Source: Geomicrobium sp. JCM 19038 (GTDB lineage Bacteria; Bacillota; Bacilli; Bacillales; Marinococcaceae). Taken from it: a stretch of DNA of 64,000 bases. Within the stretch, counting starts at the first letter, position 1. Each line of letters begins with the position of its first letter. A program made the position numbers and the translations under genes. The notes under the pieces were generated by a model. The model had not been told where the DNA came from. It saw only the letters and a program-made list of their open reading frames with translations, and ran no database searches. Location: contig NZ_BAXA01000012.1 in NCBI RefSeq assembly GCF_000698125.1, positions 1 to 64,000 on the forward strand, written 5' to 3'. Positions 47,735 through 57,247 of this stretch are shown here, one piece after another.

Positions 47735-48680
47735 GACGAAATGGATTTTTATCTCACTCATTGTATTGTCAATTAGCTTAATCGCGACGTTTTTATTTAT
47801 CGGTTTAACGCCGACTGGATGGGATTATGCGTTACCGAGACGTGGTCGAAGTGTTGCGGCGATTATCATCGTCGGTTCAGCCATTGCGTTTTCAACGTTA
47901 ATCTTCCAGACGATCACGAATAATCGAATCTTAACACCGAGTATCATCGGTTTAGATTCTTTATATATGCTCATTCAAACAGCACTTGTGTTTTTCTTCG
48001 GTACACTTGGACTTGTCTTTTTCTCTCCAGAAGCGAACTTTTTAATGTCCATTGTATTCATGGTGTTGTTCGCATTACTATTGTACGCGTTGCTCTTTAG
48101 AGGAGAACAACAGAACATTTACTTCTTATTACTTGTAGGAATTGTATTTGGTACGTTATTTGGAAGTCTTTCAACGTTTATGCAAGTGCTCATTGATCCA
48201 AATGAGTTCCAGTCAATTCAAAATCGGATGTTTGCAAGCTTTAGTAACATAAACGTCGATCTATTATGGTTATCAATTATTATATTGCTTCTAACGTTAC
48301 TGTACGTATTTCCTTACTTGAAATATTTAGATACACTCGCACTCGGTCGAGACCATGCAGTGAACTTAGGAATTCCGTATGACAAAGTCATCAGACGCTT
48401 TTTAATTGTCATTGCGATCATGGTTTCTGTTTCAACGGCACTCGTTGGACCGATTATGTTTTTAGGGTTACTCGTTGTGAACGTGGCAAGAGAGATGCTG
48501 CCAACATTTAGGCACTCAACACTTGCAATCGGATCAATTCTCGTAAGTGTTGTTGCACTTGTAGGTGGAACGTTACTCGTAGAGCGTGTCTTTGCTTTTT
48601 CCGCACCGTTAAGTGTGTTTATTAACTTCATCGGCGGCGCATACTTTATTTACTTACTTCTAAGGGGGACGAAAAACTAA
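47724..48680 (+). CDS. yclO: Iron-siderophore ABC permease YclO-type
   Basis: The second FecCD-family permease of the importer, 318 residues with about nine membrane segments and the conserved [17 protein letters not shown] and [17 protein letters not shown] regions. ATG 47724 follows AAGGAGAAAG and overlaps the end of yclN by 11 bases; the stop overlaps the next start by one base. It probably forms a heterodimer with the YclN-type subunit. Confidence 0.92.
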   Translation: MQRKTKWIFISLIVLSISLIATFLFIGLTPTGWDYALPRRGRSVAAIIIVGSAIAFSTLIFQTITNNRILTPSIIGLDSLYMLIQTALVFFFGTLGLVFFSPEANFLMSIVFMVLFALLLYALLFRGEQQNIYFLLLVGIVFGTLFGSLSTFMQVLIDPNEFQSIQNRMFASFSNINVDLLWLSIIILLLTLLYVFPYLKYLDTLALGRDHAVNLGIPYDKVIRRFLIVIAIMVSVSTALVGPIMFLGLLVVNVAREMLPTFRHSTLAIGSILVSVVALVGGTLLVERVFAFSAPLSVFINFIGGAYFIYLLLRGTKN

Positions 48681-49492
48681 TGGCTCTTAACATGCTAGAA
48701 CGTCAAAAGTCACAATTCGAAACGGGCGACATTGCCCTTGAAGTGAAAAACGTCTCAAAGTCATTTGATGGAAAGAAAGTAGTAAAAGATGTATCCATTG
48801 GCGTTAGAAAAGGTTCAATTACGTCTTTTATCGGACCAAACGGTGCCGGGAAAAGTACGCTCATTTCCATGATGAGTCGTTTAATGGGTCATGACTCAGG
48901 CGAAGTTCTCGTCGAAGGAAAACCTATTAAAAGCTATAAAAGTGATGAGCTTGCAAAAAAGGTCTCAATCTTAAAGCAAGCGAATAACATTAATATCCGT
49001 TTGACGGTACGTGAGCTCGTTAGTTTCGGACGCTTTCCGCATTCTCGCAATCGCTTGTCGAAAGCTGATTGGGGATACGTTGAGAACGCCATTGATTATA
49101 TGGAGCTTCGCGATATGCAAGACAAATACTTAGACCAACTAAGTGGTGGTCAAAAGCAGCGAGCGTTTATTGCCATGGTTTTAGCTCAAGACACGGACTA
49201 CATCATTTTAGATGAGCCATTGAATAACCTTGATATGAAACATTCTGTCTCAATTATGAAGACGTTACGTAAACTTTGTGATGATTTAGGGAAAACGATT
49301 CTAATCGTTGTGCACGATATTAACTTTGCGTCTTGCTATTCTGATGACATTATTGCGATGAAAGATGGCGAGTTAGCGGCACAAGGGCACTGCCATGAAA
49401 TTATTAATCCAACAACGTTAAAGAAAATTTACGACATGGACATTGGGATCGAAGAAGTAAATTGCAACAAGATTTGTGTGTACTTTACGTAA
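48680..49492 (+). CDS. yclP: Iron-siderophore ABC transporter ATPase YclP-type
   Basis: The ATPase of the importer, 270 residues, with Walker A GPNGAGKST, signature LSGGQKQRAFIAM, Walker B YIILDEPLNNLD and the switch histidine in IVVHDINFA. ATG 48680 follows TAAGGGGGAC by about 7 bases. The 117 bases between this gene and the binding protein contain no terminator I can see, so transcription probably continues. Confidence 0.94.
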   Translation: MALNMLERQKSQFETGDIALEVKNVSKSFDGKKVVKDVSIGVRKGSITSFIGPNGAGKSTLISMMSRLMGHDSGEVLVEGKPIKSYKSDELAKKVSILKQANNINIRLTVRELVSFGRFPHSRNRLSKADWGYVENAIDYMELRDMQDKYLDQLSGGQKQRAFIAMVLAQDTDYIILDEPLNNLDMKHSVSIMKTLRKLCDDLGKTILIVVHDINFASCYSDDIIAMKDGELAAQGHCHEIINPTTLKKIYDMDIGIEEVNCNKICVYFT

Positions 49493-49609
49493 ATGAAGTG
49501 ACCAACTTGTAGGGGGTGGGGCCTGGGGCGCTCTTAGAAACATAATGCCACAATAGGTCTTACGATAAATGGGGAAATATCGTACGTAGAAAAAGGGAGA
49601 TAATTAACG

Positions 49610-50635
49610 ATGAAAAAGTTTTATGTATCTGTAGTATCGGTTGCAATGCTAACAGCACTAGCTGCTTGTGGAGCTGACGAAGAACAAAACGAAGGCGCAG
49701 ACACAGGCGCGGAGGACACTGAAGAGACAGTAGAAGATGAAGCTGATGCTGAAGAAGACGCTGAAGGCGATGACGCTGCTGCAGGTGGAGAAGTAACAAT
49801 TGAGCACGATCTTGGTGAAACAACAGTACCGGTAAATCCTGAAGTTGTCGTTTCGTTTGATAATGGTATTACAGATTCAATCCGTGCGATTGACGGAAAT
49901 GTATCAGGAATTCCACAAGCAAACAACGTTCCAGGTTACTTATCAGATTTAGAAGGTACGGCTGAAGACGTGGGAAGTCTTTTTGAACCGAACTTTGAAT
50001 TAATCAACGAAATGCAACCAGATGTTATTTTCATCTCAGGTCGCGCTTCAGATAACTACGATGAACTAAGTGAAATTGCTCCAACAGTTTTCCTTGCTGT
50101 AGACAACGAAAACTACATGGAGTCATTTGAGTCAAACATGAATGTACTTGGTGAGATCTTTGATGCACAAGATGAAGTTGACACGCAACTCTCTGAAATC
50201 AACGACATGATTGCAGGCATTAACGAGCGTGCTGAAGAAAGTGAACAAAACGCGCTTATCCTTTCAGCAGATGAAGGTGCGGCTAGTGCATACGGTATTG
50301 GTTCACGCTTTGGTTTCATTCATGATGTATTAGGAATTCCAGCTGCTGACACTGAAATTAGCGCTGAAAGCCACGGTGAGAACGTATCATTTGAGTACAT
50401 TGCTGATGTTGAACCGGACTACATCTTTATTTTAGACCGTGGTGCAACGGTTGGAAGTGATGCTGAAGCAAGTGCAACAGAAGTGATTAACAATGAGCTT
50501 GTTGAACGTACACCAGCTCACCAAAACGATAACATCGTTGAACTTGACGGTGACTTCTGGTACCTAAGCGGTGGTGGACTTGAGTCTGTTAGAGGCATGA
50601 TCGAGAACATCGAAGCAGGATACGAAGCAGAATAA
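49610..50635 (+). CDS. yclQ: Siderophore-binding lipoprotein YclQ-type
   Basis: The substrate-binding subunit of the importer. The 341-residue product has a lipoprotein signal (VAMLTALAACG, lipidated Cys near residue 20), a very acidic linker (about residues 23-58, mostly Glu, Asp, Ala) and a class-III periplasmic-binding fold (VVVSFDNGITDSIRAID; NEMQPDVIFISGRAS; WYLSGGGLESVRGMI). ATG 49610 follows AAAAAGGGAG. The petrobactin assignment comes from similarity of the whole operon to yclNOPQ and was not tested. A terminator follows. Confidence 0.9.
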   Translation: MKKFYVSVVSVAMLTALAACGADEEQNEGADTGAEDTEETVEDEADAEEDAEGDDAAAGGEVTIEHDLGETTVPVNPEVVVSFDNGITDSIRAIDGNVSGIPQANNVPGYLSDLEGTAEDVGSLFEPNFELINEMQPDVIFISGRASDNYDELSEIAPTVFLAVDNENYMESFESNMNVLGEIFDAQDEVDTQLSEINDMIAGINERAEESEQNALILSADEGAASAYGIGSRFGFIHDVLGIPAADTEISAESHGENVSFEYIADVEPDYIFILDRGATVGSDAEASATEVINNELVERTPAHQNDNIVELDGDFWYLSGGGLESVRGMIENIEAGYEAE

Positions 50636-50638
50636 TGT

Positions 50639-50668
50639 AAAACGACCGGATCTCCGGTCGTTTTTTTT
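50639..50668. terminator. Terminator between yclQ and the convergent SDR gene
   Basis: The stem AAAACGACCG pairs with CGGTCGTTTT around a 6-base loop, with eight T on the plus strand; the A-rich 5' arm lets it serve the minus-strand gene too. Confidence 0.88.
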
Positions 50669-51530
50669 AAGAGGACATAAAGTCACCGCCGTTTACATGA
50701 ATCGTTTGACCAGTCACGTAAGACGCGTCATCTGATGCCAAGTACACGTATGCTCCTGCCAGTTCTTCAGGTTGTCCTGCTCGCTTCATCGGTGTATTCG
50801 CGCCGAATTGTGAAACCTTTTGTGCGTCAAAAGAAGAAGGAATGAGAGGTGTCCAAATTGGTCCAGGGGCCACCGTGTTGACACGAATACCGTCTGTAAC
50901 GAGTGACTTTGCCATACTTCTCGCAAATGCAGTGATTGCACCTTTTGTACTCGAATAGTCAATCAACGTTTCATTGCCAACGTGACCCGTGATTGAAGAC
51001 GTACAAATGATCGAATCTCCTTGATTTAGGTGAGGCAATACTGCTTTCGTCATGTAAACATAAGAAAATACATTCGTTTCAAATGTTAATTGAAGCTGTT
51101 CATCGGTAATTTCTAATAGGGATTGTTTCGGGTATTGTACCGCGCAGTTGTTAACGAGAATGTTGATGTGCCCTAACGCTTCAATCGTTGATTGCACAGC
51201 TTTTTGACATTCTGTGGATTGTTTTAAGTCACCATGATGCAAATAACAACGTTTCCCAGTTTTTTCGACAAGCAACTGTGTTTCTTTTGCATCGTCATGT
51301 TCATCGTAATAAATAATTGCAACATCCGCACCTTCATTCGCAAATGCAATCGCAACGCTCCGACCAATGCCGCTATCCCCGCCAGTTATGAGCGCAACTT
51401 TTCCATGTAGTCTCCTTTCTTTATGCGTGATCGGTTGTGTGTGGAACGGCAGCGGGTCCATCGTGCTTTCGATTCCGGGTTGTTTCGGTTGGGTTTGTGG
51501 TTTAAATCCACCTGTTGGGTAAGTTTTCAA
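50667..51530 (-). CDS. SDR family oxidoreductase, YdaD/YhdF/YhxC type
   Basis: A short-chain dehydrogenase/reductase of 287 residues. The NAD(P)-binding motif TGGDSGIGRSVA, the NNCA motif (usually NNAA or NNAG), the catalytic serine in CTSSITGHVG, and the YSSTKGA Tyr-Lys pair are present. The N-terminal KQPGIESTMDPLP and C-terminal YVTGQTIHVNGG are typical of the YdaD/YhdF/YhxC group, general-stress proteins in B. subtilis. TTG 51530 follows GAGGAGG on the minus strand by 8 bases; a longer GTG start would place that site inside the gene. The substrate is unknown. Confidence 0.9.
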   Translation of the reverse strand: MKTYPTGGFKPQTQPKQPGIESTMDPLPFHTQPITHKERRLHGKVALITGGDSGIGRSVAIAFANEGADVAIIYYDEHDDAKETQLLVEKTGKRCYLHHGDLKQSTECQKAVQSTIEALGHINILVNNCAVQYPKQSLLEITDEQLQLTFETNVFSYVYMTKAVLPHLNQGDSIICTSSITGHVGNETLIDYSSTKGAITAFARSMAKSLVTDGIRVNTVAPGPIWTPLIPSSFDAQKVSQFGANTPMKRAGQPEELAGAYVYLASDDASYVTGQTIHVNGGDFMSS

Positions 51531-51627
51531 AAGTTTAACCTCCTCATAATCGAGTTTCCTCACGTAGTATCACCATTCAATCAAATTCTATTTTTGTGGT
51601 AGAATGAAGAGTGAAAGGGAGTCGGAA

Positions 51628-53505
51628 ATGAGCGTATTAATAGCAGATGAACTGACGAAGACGTTTGGTGAGAAAAGCTTACTGAACAAAGTTTCTTTTA
51701 CGATAGAAAATACGAGTAGAATTGGCATTATTGGTGCGAATGGTACAGGCAAATCTACTTTATTAAAAACGATTACTAAACAAGAAGATTTAGAGCATGG
51801 TTCGTTTACGCATGCGAAAAACTTTCGGATTCAATACGTAGAGCAAGAACCGCAATTTGATGAACAATTGACGGTTTTAGAGACGGTCTTTCAAGGGCCT
51901 TCTGAAGTGATGACCGTATTGCACGATTATGACCGGGCGTTAAAGCAATTTGAGAACGACCCTTCTTCATCAACAAATGAAAATCGATTGTTTCAAATGC
52001 AAGCAGAGATGGATCGATTGAACGCATGGGAAGCGGATACGAAAGCGAAAACAATCCTTTCTAAGCTCGGGATTAAAGAGACAAACCAAGAAATTCGTAA
52101 GCTATCCGGAGGACAAAAGAAAAGAGTGGCGCTCGCGCGCGCGCTTATTGATCGTGCCGATCTCTTGATACTTGATGAGCCAACGAACCATCTTGACTCC
52201 ACATCAATTGCGTGGTTGGAATCATTTATTAGTCAATATAGTGGTGCACTAATGATGGTGACGCACGATCGCTATTTCTTAAATCGCGTGACGAACACGA
52301 TTTTTGAGTTAGACCGAGGTAACCTTTATCAATATGATGGTAACTATGAAACGTATTTAGCAGAAAAAGCGAGACGGGAAGAAGAAGCGCTTAAAGCCGA
52401 AGATCGTCGTCAAAACATCTTAAGACGAGAATTAGAATGGTTACATCGTGGTGCGAAAGCGAGAACGACGAAGCAGAAAGCACGAATCGATCGCGTTCAC
52501 GACTTGAAAGAACAAAAACAAGAGCAATCAACGGACACGTTATCGTTCGTTTCAGATCAAGCAAGACTAGGAAAGAAAGTAATCGAAGCCTTTTCTGTGT
52601 CAAAGCGTTTCGCAAATGAAGAGTGGTTATTTCAACACGTTGACGAGCGGGTCGATCGTGGAGAAAGGATTGGGATTACTGGTGAGAACGGTACTGGCAA
52701 GACAACCTTTCTAAATTTATTAGCTAAACGCATTCAACCGGATGAAGGCGCGGTTGAGCACGGAGAAACGGTACGAATCGGTTATTTTACTCAAGGTGAA
52801 ACGGAAATCGATGGTGATTTACGTGTGCTTGAGTATATCCGCGAAGGGGCATCGGTCATCAAAACGAAAGATGGCACAACGATTACTGCTGAACAAATGC
52901 TTGAGCGTTTTCTATTTCCTAGAAGTGTACAGTGGTCATACGTTCAGCGCCTTTCTGGCGGGGAACGTCGTCGACTCTACTTGCTTAGAATCTTAATGGA
53001 AGAGCCAAACGTGCTGTTTTTGGATGAGCCAACGAACAATTTGGATATTCCAACCCTTCGATTATTAGAAGAATATCTCGTTGATTTCCCTGGCTCGGTC
53101 GTTACGGTTTCCCATGATCGTTATTTCCTTGACCGTATTGCGGATCGTTTGTTGATTTTCCAACAAGGGGAGCCAATTCTACGTTTTGTCGGTTACTTTG
53201 AAACCTATTGGCAAACGAAAGAGGAAAAGCCTGCGAAAGTAAAAGTGAAGAATGAGCCTCAACCAAAGCAGGTGAAATCACGTAAGAAGCTGTCATACAA
53301 AGATCAACAAGATTGGAACACAATTGAAGAGCGCATTGACATTCTAGAGCAAAAAAAGGCAGAATTAGAAGAGACCATGGCACATGCAGGTAGCGACTCC
53401 GGTCAGTTGCAAGATTTGATGCAAGAAGTGAAAGCAATTGAAGACGAAGTTGACCAACTCATGGAACGTTGGTCTTACCTAGCAGAACTCATGGAAGAAT
53501 CATAA
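51628..53505 (+). CDS. yfmR: ABC-F translation factor YfmR (Uup family)
   Basis: ABC-F proteins bind the ribosomal E site and relieve stalled translation; YfmR acts alongside EF-P in B. subtilis. The 625-residue product has two ABC cassettes: Walker A GANGTGKST and GENGTGKTT, signatures LSGGQKKRVALAR and LSGGERRRLYLLR, and catalytic glutamates in LILDEPTNHLD and LFLDEPTNNLD. A linker with basic helices (GAKARTTKQKARIDR) and a C-terminal coiled coil (about residues 550-625) mark the Uup/YfmR group. ATG 51628 follows AAAGGGAG. No membrane domain is present. Confidence 0.92.
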   Translation: MSVLIADELTKTFGEKSLLNKVSFTIENTSRIGIIGANGTGKSTLLKTITKQEDLEHGSFTHAKNFRIQYVEQEPQFDEQLTVLETVFQGPSEVMTVLHDYDRALKQFENDPSSSTNENRLFQMQAEMDRLNAWEADTKAKTILSKLGIKETNQEIRKLSGGQKKRVALARALIDRADLLILDEPTNHLDSTSIAWLESFISQYSGALMMVTHDRYFLNRVTNTIFELDRGNLYQYDGNYETYLAEKARREEEALKAEDRRQNILRRELEWLHRGAKARTTKQKARIDRVHDLKEQKQEQSTDTLSFVSDQARLGKKVIEAFSVSKRFANEEWLFQHVDERVDRGERIGITGENGTGKTTFLNLLAKRIQPDEGAVEHGETVRIGYFTQGETEIDGDLRVLEYIREGASVIKTKDGTTITAEQMLERFLFPRSVQWSYVQRLSGGERRRLYLLRILMEEPNVLFLDEPTNNLDIPTLRLLEEYLVDFPGSVVTVSHDRYFLDRIADRLLIFQQGEPILRFVGYFETYWQTKEEKPAKVKVKNEPQPKQVKSRKKLSYKDQQDWNTIEERIDILEQKKAELEETMAHAGSDSGQLQDLMQEVKAIEDEVDQLMERWSYLAELMEES

Positions 53506-53523
53506 TTAATGGAGGCACAAACA

Positions 53524-53961
53524 ATGGCGAAAAAAGGATACATTGAAATGGAGAATGGCAACAAAATTGAAATGGAGTTTTACCCAGACGCAGCACCAAA
53601 CACGGTTGCTAACTTTGAAAACTTAGCGAACACTGAGTTTTACAATGGCGTAACGTTCCACCGTGTTATTCCTGGATTTGTCGCACAAGGCGGAGATCCT
53701 ACAGGAACAGGTGCTGGTGGTAGTGGCAAGAACATTAAGTGTGAAACAGAAGGTAACCCGCATAAGCATGTTGCAGGTGCCCTCTCAATGGCGCACGCTG
53801 GAAAAGACACTGGTTCATCACAATTTTTCCTCGTACATGAAGCGCAACCGCACCTTGACGGTGTTCATACGGTCTTCGGACAAGTGACGAGCGGAATGGA
53901 CGAAGTGTTAGCAATTAAGCCAGGAGACAAGATGAAAGAAGTAAAAGTATTTAACGACTAA
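53524..53961 (+). CDS. ppiB: Peptidyl-prolyl cis-trans isomerase B (cyclophilin)
   Basis: A cytoplasmic cyclophilin of 145 residues that speeds proline isomerisation. The active-site stretch [19 protein letters not shown], the [15 protein letters not shown] segment and [12 protein letters not shown] are intact. ATG 53524 follows ATGGAGGCAC. It is 18 bases after yfmR, probably co-transcribed, and is followed by a compact terminator. Confidence 0.96.
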   Translation: MAKKGYIEMENGNKIEMEFYPDAAPNTVANFENLANTEFYNGVTFHRVIPGFVAQGGDPTGTGAGGSGKNIKCETEGNPHKHVAGALSMAHAGKDTGSSQFFLVHEAQPHLDGVHTVFGQVTSGMDEVLAIKPGDKMKEVKVFND

Positions 53962-53964
53962 TTC

Positions 53965-53988
53965 AAAAGCCCTTCGGGGCTTTTTTTT
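53965..53988 (+). terminator. Terminator after ppiB
   Basis: An 8-bp stem (AAAAGCCC with GGGCTTTT) closed by a stable TTCG tetraloop, ending in eight T. Confidence 0.94.
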
Positions 53989-54047
53989 ACTTGAAATTAA
54001 TACGTGCCACGTGTTATGTTTGAATGAAAAAACTAGGAGGAGATTCC

Positions 54048-54584
54048 ATGCGTAACGTAACGTTATTGGATATTTATACTCACCCAGTTGCAAGGAAATT
54101 TATAACACGTTCAGGATTAAGACACGCGATTGACACAGCAAATACGGCTTATAATCTCGCTGTTGAAATGGACGTAGATTCTGATTTGGCAACAAAGGCT
54201 GCATTCATGCATGATATTGGCCACTACACGTGGTATCGTGAGGATGGAAAGTGGGACTTTGATCGTTATAAAGAAAATGATATTCATGCGATAAAGGGCG
54301 CTGAGCGAGCGCATAAGTTACTCATTCGTCTCGGAGAGGATCGCTCGAAAGCGAAAGAAATTGCCCTTGCGATTTTACTTCATACAGATTCGTATTTACC
54401 AGAAGGTACACTTACACTAAATCCGTTACAACAAATTGTCGCTAAAGCGGATGAATTAAATGAACAACCGAATGGAAATCATCATTATTTAACGATTAAT
54501 GAAAACGAAGCAAACGATTTGCTCACGCAACTTGATCAAAAAGTAGAAGAATATAAAGCTGTCGGGCAGAAAAAGACGAGTTAA
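54048..54584 (+). CDS. HD-domain phosphohydrolase-like protein
   Basis: A 178-residue HD-superfamily protein. The metal ligands are visible: a histidine in GLRHAIDTANTAY, the HD pair in FMHDIGHYTWY and a later histidine in LAILLHTDSY, with an aspartate in KADELNEQ. Such proteins hydrolyse phosphate esters, often of nucleotides, but the substrate is not predictable here. ATG 54048 follows AGGAGGAG by about 6 bases. It is flanked by terminators on both sides and seems to be transcribed alone. Confidence 0.85.
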   Translation: MRNVTLLDIYTHPVARKFITRSGLRHAIDTANTAYNLAVEMDVDSDLATKAAFMHDIGHYTWYREDGKWDFDRYKENDIHAIKGAERAHKLLIRLGEDRSKAKEIALAILLHTDSYLPEGTLTLNPLQQIVAKADELNEQPNGNHHYLTINENEANDLLTQLDQKVEEYKAVGQKKTS

Positions 54585-54622
54585 ACCTGAAAGGACTAGG
54601 GATGTTCCTTTCAGGTTTTTTC
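54584..54622 (+). terminator. Terminator after the HD gene
   Basis: A perfect 12-bp stem (AACCTGAAAGGA with TCCTTTCAGGTT) around a 10-base loop, then six T in all. The first base is the last of the HD stop codon. Confidence 0.92.
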
Positions 54623-54664
54623 GTATTAACGTATAATTGTTGGGAGACTATGAGGAGGGTTACG

Positions 54665-55896
54665 ATGGATACGTACAAACAAGTTTATGAACAGCTAAAA
54701 CAAATGAAAGCGGTTGAAGAAGCAATCACTTTTTTGGCAAATGATGATACAAGAACGCTAGAGGAGCAAATTGTACTTGCAGAAATTCCAGCACCTCCAT
54801 TCAAAGAAGAAAAGCGAACTGACTATATTTATGAGCAACTTGAACAACTCGGTTTAGTAGAAGTTCAAAAGGATGAGGAAGGCAACGTGTTTGGAACGTA
54901 TGAGGTACTGAAGACGGACCAACATTGTTCGTAAGCGCGCATGCAGACAGTGTTTTTGCAGAAGATGTTGATACAACAGTAACGTATAAGGAAGGTACAT
55001 ACTACGGAGCAGGCATTACAGATGACGCTAGAGGGTTAGCGGCGATGTTATCGATTGTACGGGCGTTCACAACGAACAAGCTTTCAATAAAAGGGAAAAT
55101 TATATTTGGGGCGACTGTTGGCGAAGAAGGTGTAGGTGATTTACGAGGTGTGAAAGCATTTTTTGATCAACATACTGAAGTTGATGGATTTATTTCAATT
55201 GATGCTGTATCCCCAACAGAGATTATTTACCTTGGTACGGGTAGTTATCGGTATGAAGTAACCATTTCAGGGCCTGGTGGACATAGCTTTGGGGCATTCG
55301 GAACGCCGAGTGCTATACATGTAGCTGCAAAAGCGGCAGCAAAATTAACCGAATATGATGTAACCGACGTACCTAAAACGACGTTTAATATTGGGAGTAT
55401 CCAAGGAGGTACATCTCCAACTGCCATTGCAGAATTCGCGAGAATGACAATTGATTTACGGTCAAATGGCAACCTTCAATTGCAAGCCATTGACGATTAT
55501 TTGCATCAAGCATTAGCAACTGCAATCAATGAAGAATCAATGCGTGCTCCACTAGGAAAGCTTACATATACCGTAACGAAAATTGGAGATCGACCTGTGG
55601 GAACGCAGTCGACGGATGCTCCAATCGTTCACGTGGCTGAAATGGCAACAAAATCTCTTGATTTAACGCCAAAGCTTGCAGGGCCTGCTAGTACAGATGC
55701 AAATCATCCGATTCATATAGGTGTTCCTGCCCTAACACTTGGAGCAGGTGGTGAAGCAGGCGCAGCGCACACCTTAAATGAATGGTACCGACCGACGAAC
55801 AGTTATTTGGGACCACAGCGCGTGCTCTATACGATTTTAGGATTAGTCGGGACACATGAAACAGAATCATTGTTACCTCGTAGATTGGCAAAGTAG
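54665..55896 (+). CDS. M20-family metallopeptidase (frameshifted as read)
   Basis: A zinc-dependent exopeptidase of the M20 family (PepT/CarbG-like). The visible metal and catalytic residues are H and D in VSAHADSVF, the bridging aspartate in GAGITDDARGL, the GEEGVGD glutamates and a C-terminal histidine in AAHTLNEWY; a lid domain includes GPGGHSFGAFG. The frame breaks at 54916: KT should be followed by GPTLFVSAHADSV, restored by adding one G or C (ACGGGACC). The repaired length is 410 residues. ATG 54665 follows GAGGAGGG. Substrate unknown. Confidence 0.85.
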
Positions 55897-55913
55897 AAAG
55901 TAGGAATAACGTT

Positions 55914-56580
55914 TTGAAAATGAACCGACTCACAAAAACATTGCTTTATATTACCTTAACCGTCATCATCTCATTTTTGTTTCGACCACTCGCTTTACGT
56001 GTGGACGAGCTCATTTATGAGGCGCTAGAACCCGTGCATCGTTCAGAAGAGTGCATTGTATACATTTGCGGAATTGATTACGGTTCTTGGTGGTTCGACG
56101 GCATTTTTGCTTATCATTGCAACTTTCTCTGTTGCGTTTTATTGGAGAAAACAGTGGCAATGGTTTATATTTATGGTTGTCTTTTTTGTCGGTGGTGTAC
56201 TCATTAATACCGTGCTTAAGCAAATTATTGCACGAGACCGGCCTTACGGAATTGAAAAGAGCATTGACTACATCGGTGAGGTGTTTAACCTCTTATCGTA
56301 CAGCTTTCCAAGCGGACACTCGTTTCGGGCAATGATGCTTGCACTATTTCTTTCCTTTCTCGTTTATCAAAGTTACAAATTGAGTCGTTTTAAACTTATC
56401 ATCAGTGTAGGGTTAATGATTTTAGCGATCGTAATTGCATTAAGCCGTGTCGTACTCGCTGTCCATTTCCCAAGCGATATTATTGCGGCTGTTCTGTATG
56501 CGTCGGTATGGTTTGTCATTTTGAAAATGTGGCTAAACCCCGGTGTTAAGGAGGATGAAAGTGAAAATCTTAATCGCTGA
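55914..56580 (+). CDS. PAP2-family membrane phosphatase (frameshifted as read)
   Basis: A lipid phosphatase of the PAP2 superfamily, with about six membrane segments; relatives act on undecaprenyl or phosphatidylglycerol phosphates. The three active-site motifs are present: KQIIARDRP, YSFPSGHSF and SRVVLAVHFPSD. The frame changes between 56031 and 56050: the N-terminus (KTLLYITLTVIISFLFRPLA...) is in one frame and LYTFAELITVLGGSTAFLL onward in another, needing two added bases or one removed. The joined product is about 222 residues. Its 3' end overlaps the response regulator gene by 20 bases, suggesting co-expression. Confidence 0.82.
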
Positions 56581-57247
56581 AGACGATTTGAAGATCAGTC
56601 GATTGCTCGTTCTTGAGCTTGAATATGAAGGCTATGAAACGACGGTTTGTCATGACGGAATGGAGGCAGTTCAAGCGGTTGAACAGAACCGCTTTGACTT
56701 GCTTTTACTTGATGTAATGTTACCAAAACTAAGCGGTTTAGAGATTTTACGGCGCTTTAGAAAAAACGACCGTACGACTCCAGTCATTATGCTAACTGCA
56801 AAAGCAGATGTAACAGATAAAGTAAGTGGGTTAGATTCGGGTGCCAATGATTATATAACAAAGCCATTTGAAAATGAGGAATTGCTTGCACGGATTCGAG
56901 TACAACTTCGAAAGTCAAAACAAGAAGACACTGAAAGTGAGAGTATGCTTACGTTAGCCGATGTTGTCGTCTATCCAGAACGACATGAGGTATATCGTAA
57001 CGATCAGCTGATTGAGTTAACAGCGAAGGAATTTCGTTTACTCGTCTATTTACTGGAAAACCAAGGTCATGTACTTACGAGGGATCAGTTGCTGCAACAC
57101 GTTTGGGGCTATGACTATATTGGAGATACAAATGTAACAGATGTGTACATTCGTTATCTTCGGAAAAAAATTGATCACAACGCAAGCGTATCGTTAATTC
57201 ATACGGTTCGTGGCGTCGGTTATGTGATGAAAGTCGTTAAACCGTGA
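56561..57247 (+). CDS. OmpR-family response regulator
   Basis: The 228-residue product has a receiver domain (acidic pair in IAEDDLK, phospho-accepting aspartate in LLLLDVMLPK, switch lysine in ITKPFENEEL) and a winged-helix DNA-binding domain (ELTAKEFRLLVYLLENQG...VRGVGYVMK). GTG 56561 follows AAGGAGG by 6 bases and lies inside the PAP2 gene. It is followed by its sensor kinase with a 4-base overlap and by a PepSY gene. The layout recalls ykoG-ykoH of B. subtilis, which also sit next to PepSY genes, but orthology is not tested. Confidence 0.92.
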   Translation: MKILIAEDDLKISRLLVLELEYEGYETTVCHDGMEAVQAVEQNRFDLLLLDVMLPKLSGLEILRRFRKNDRTTPVIMLTAKADVTDKVSGLDSGANDYITKPFENEELLARIRVQLRKSKQEDTESESMLTLADVVVYPERHEVYRNDQLIELTAKEFRLLVYLLENQGHVLTRDQLLQHVWGYDYIGDTNVTDVYIRYLRKKIDHNASVSLIHTVRGVGYVMKVVKP

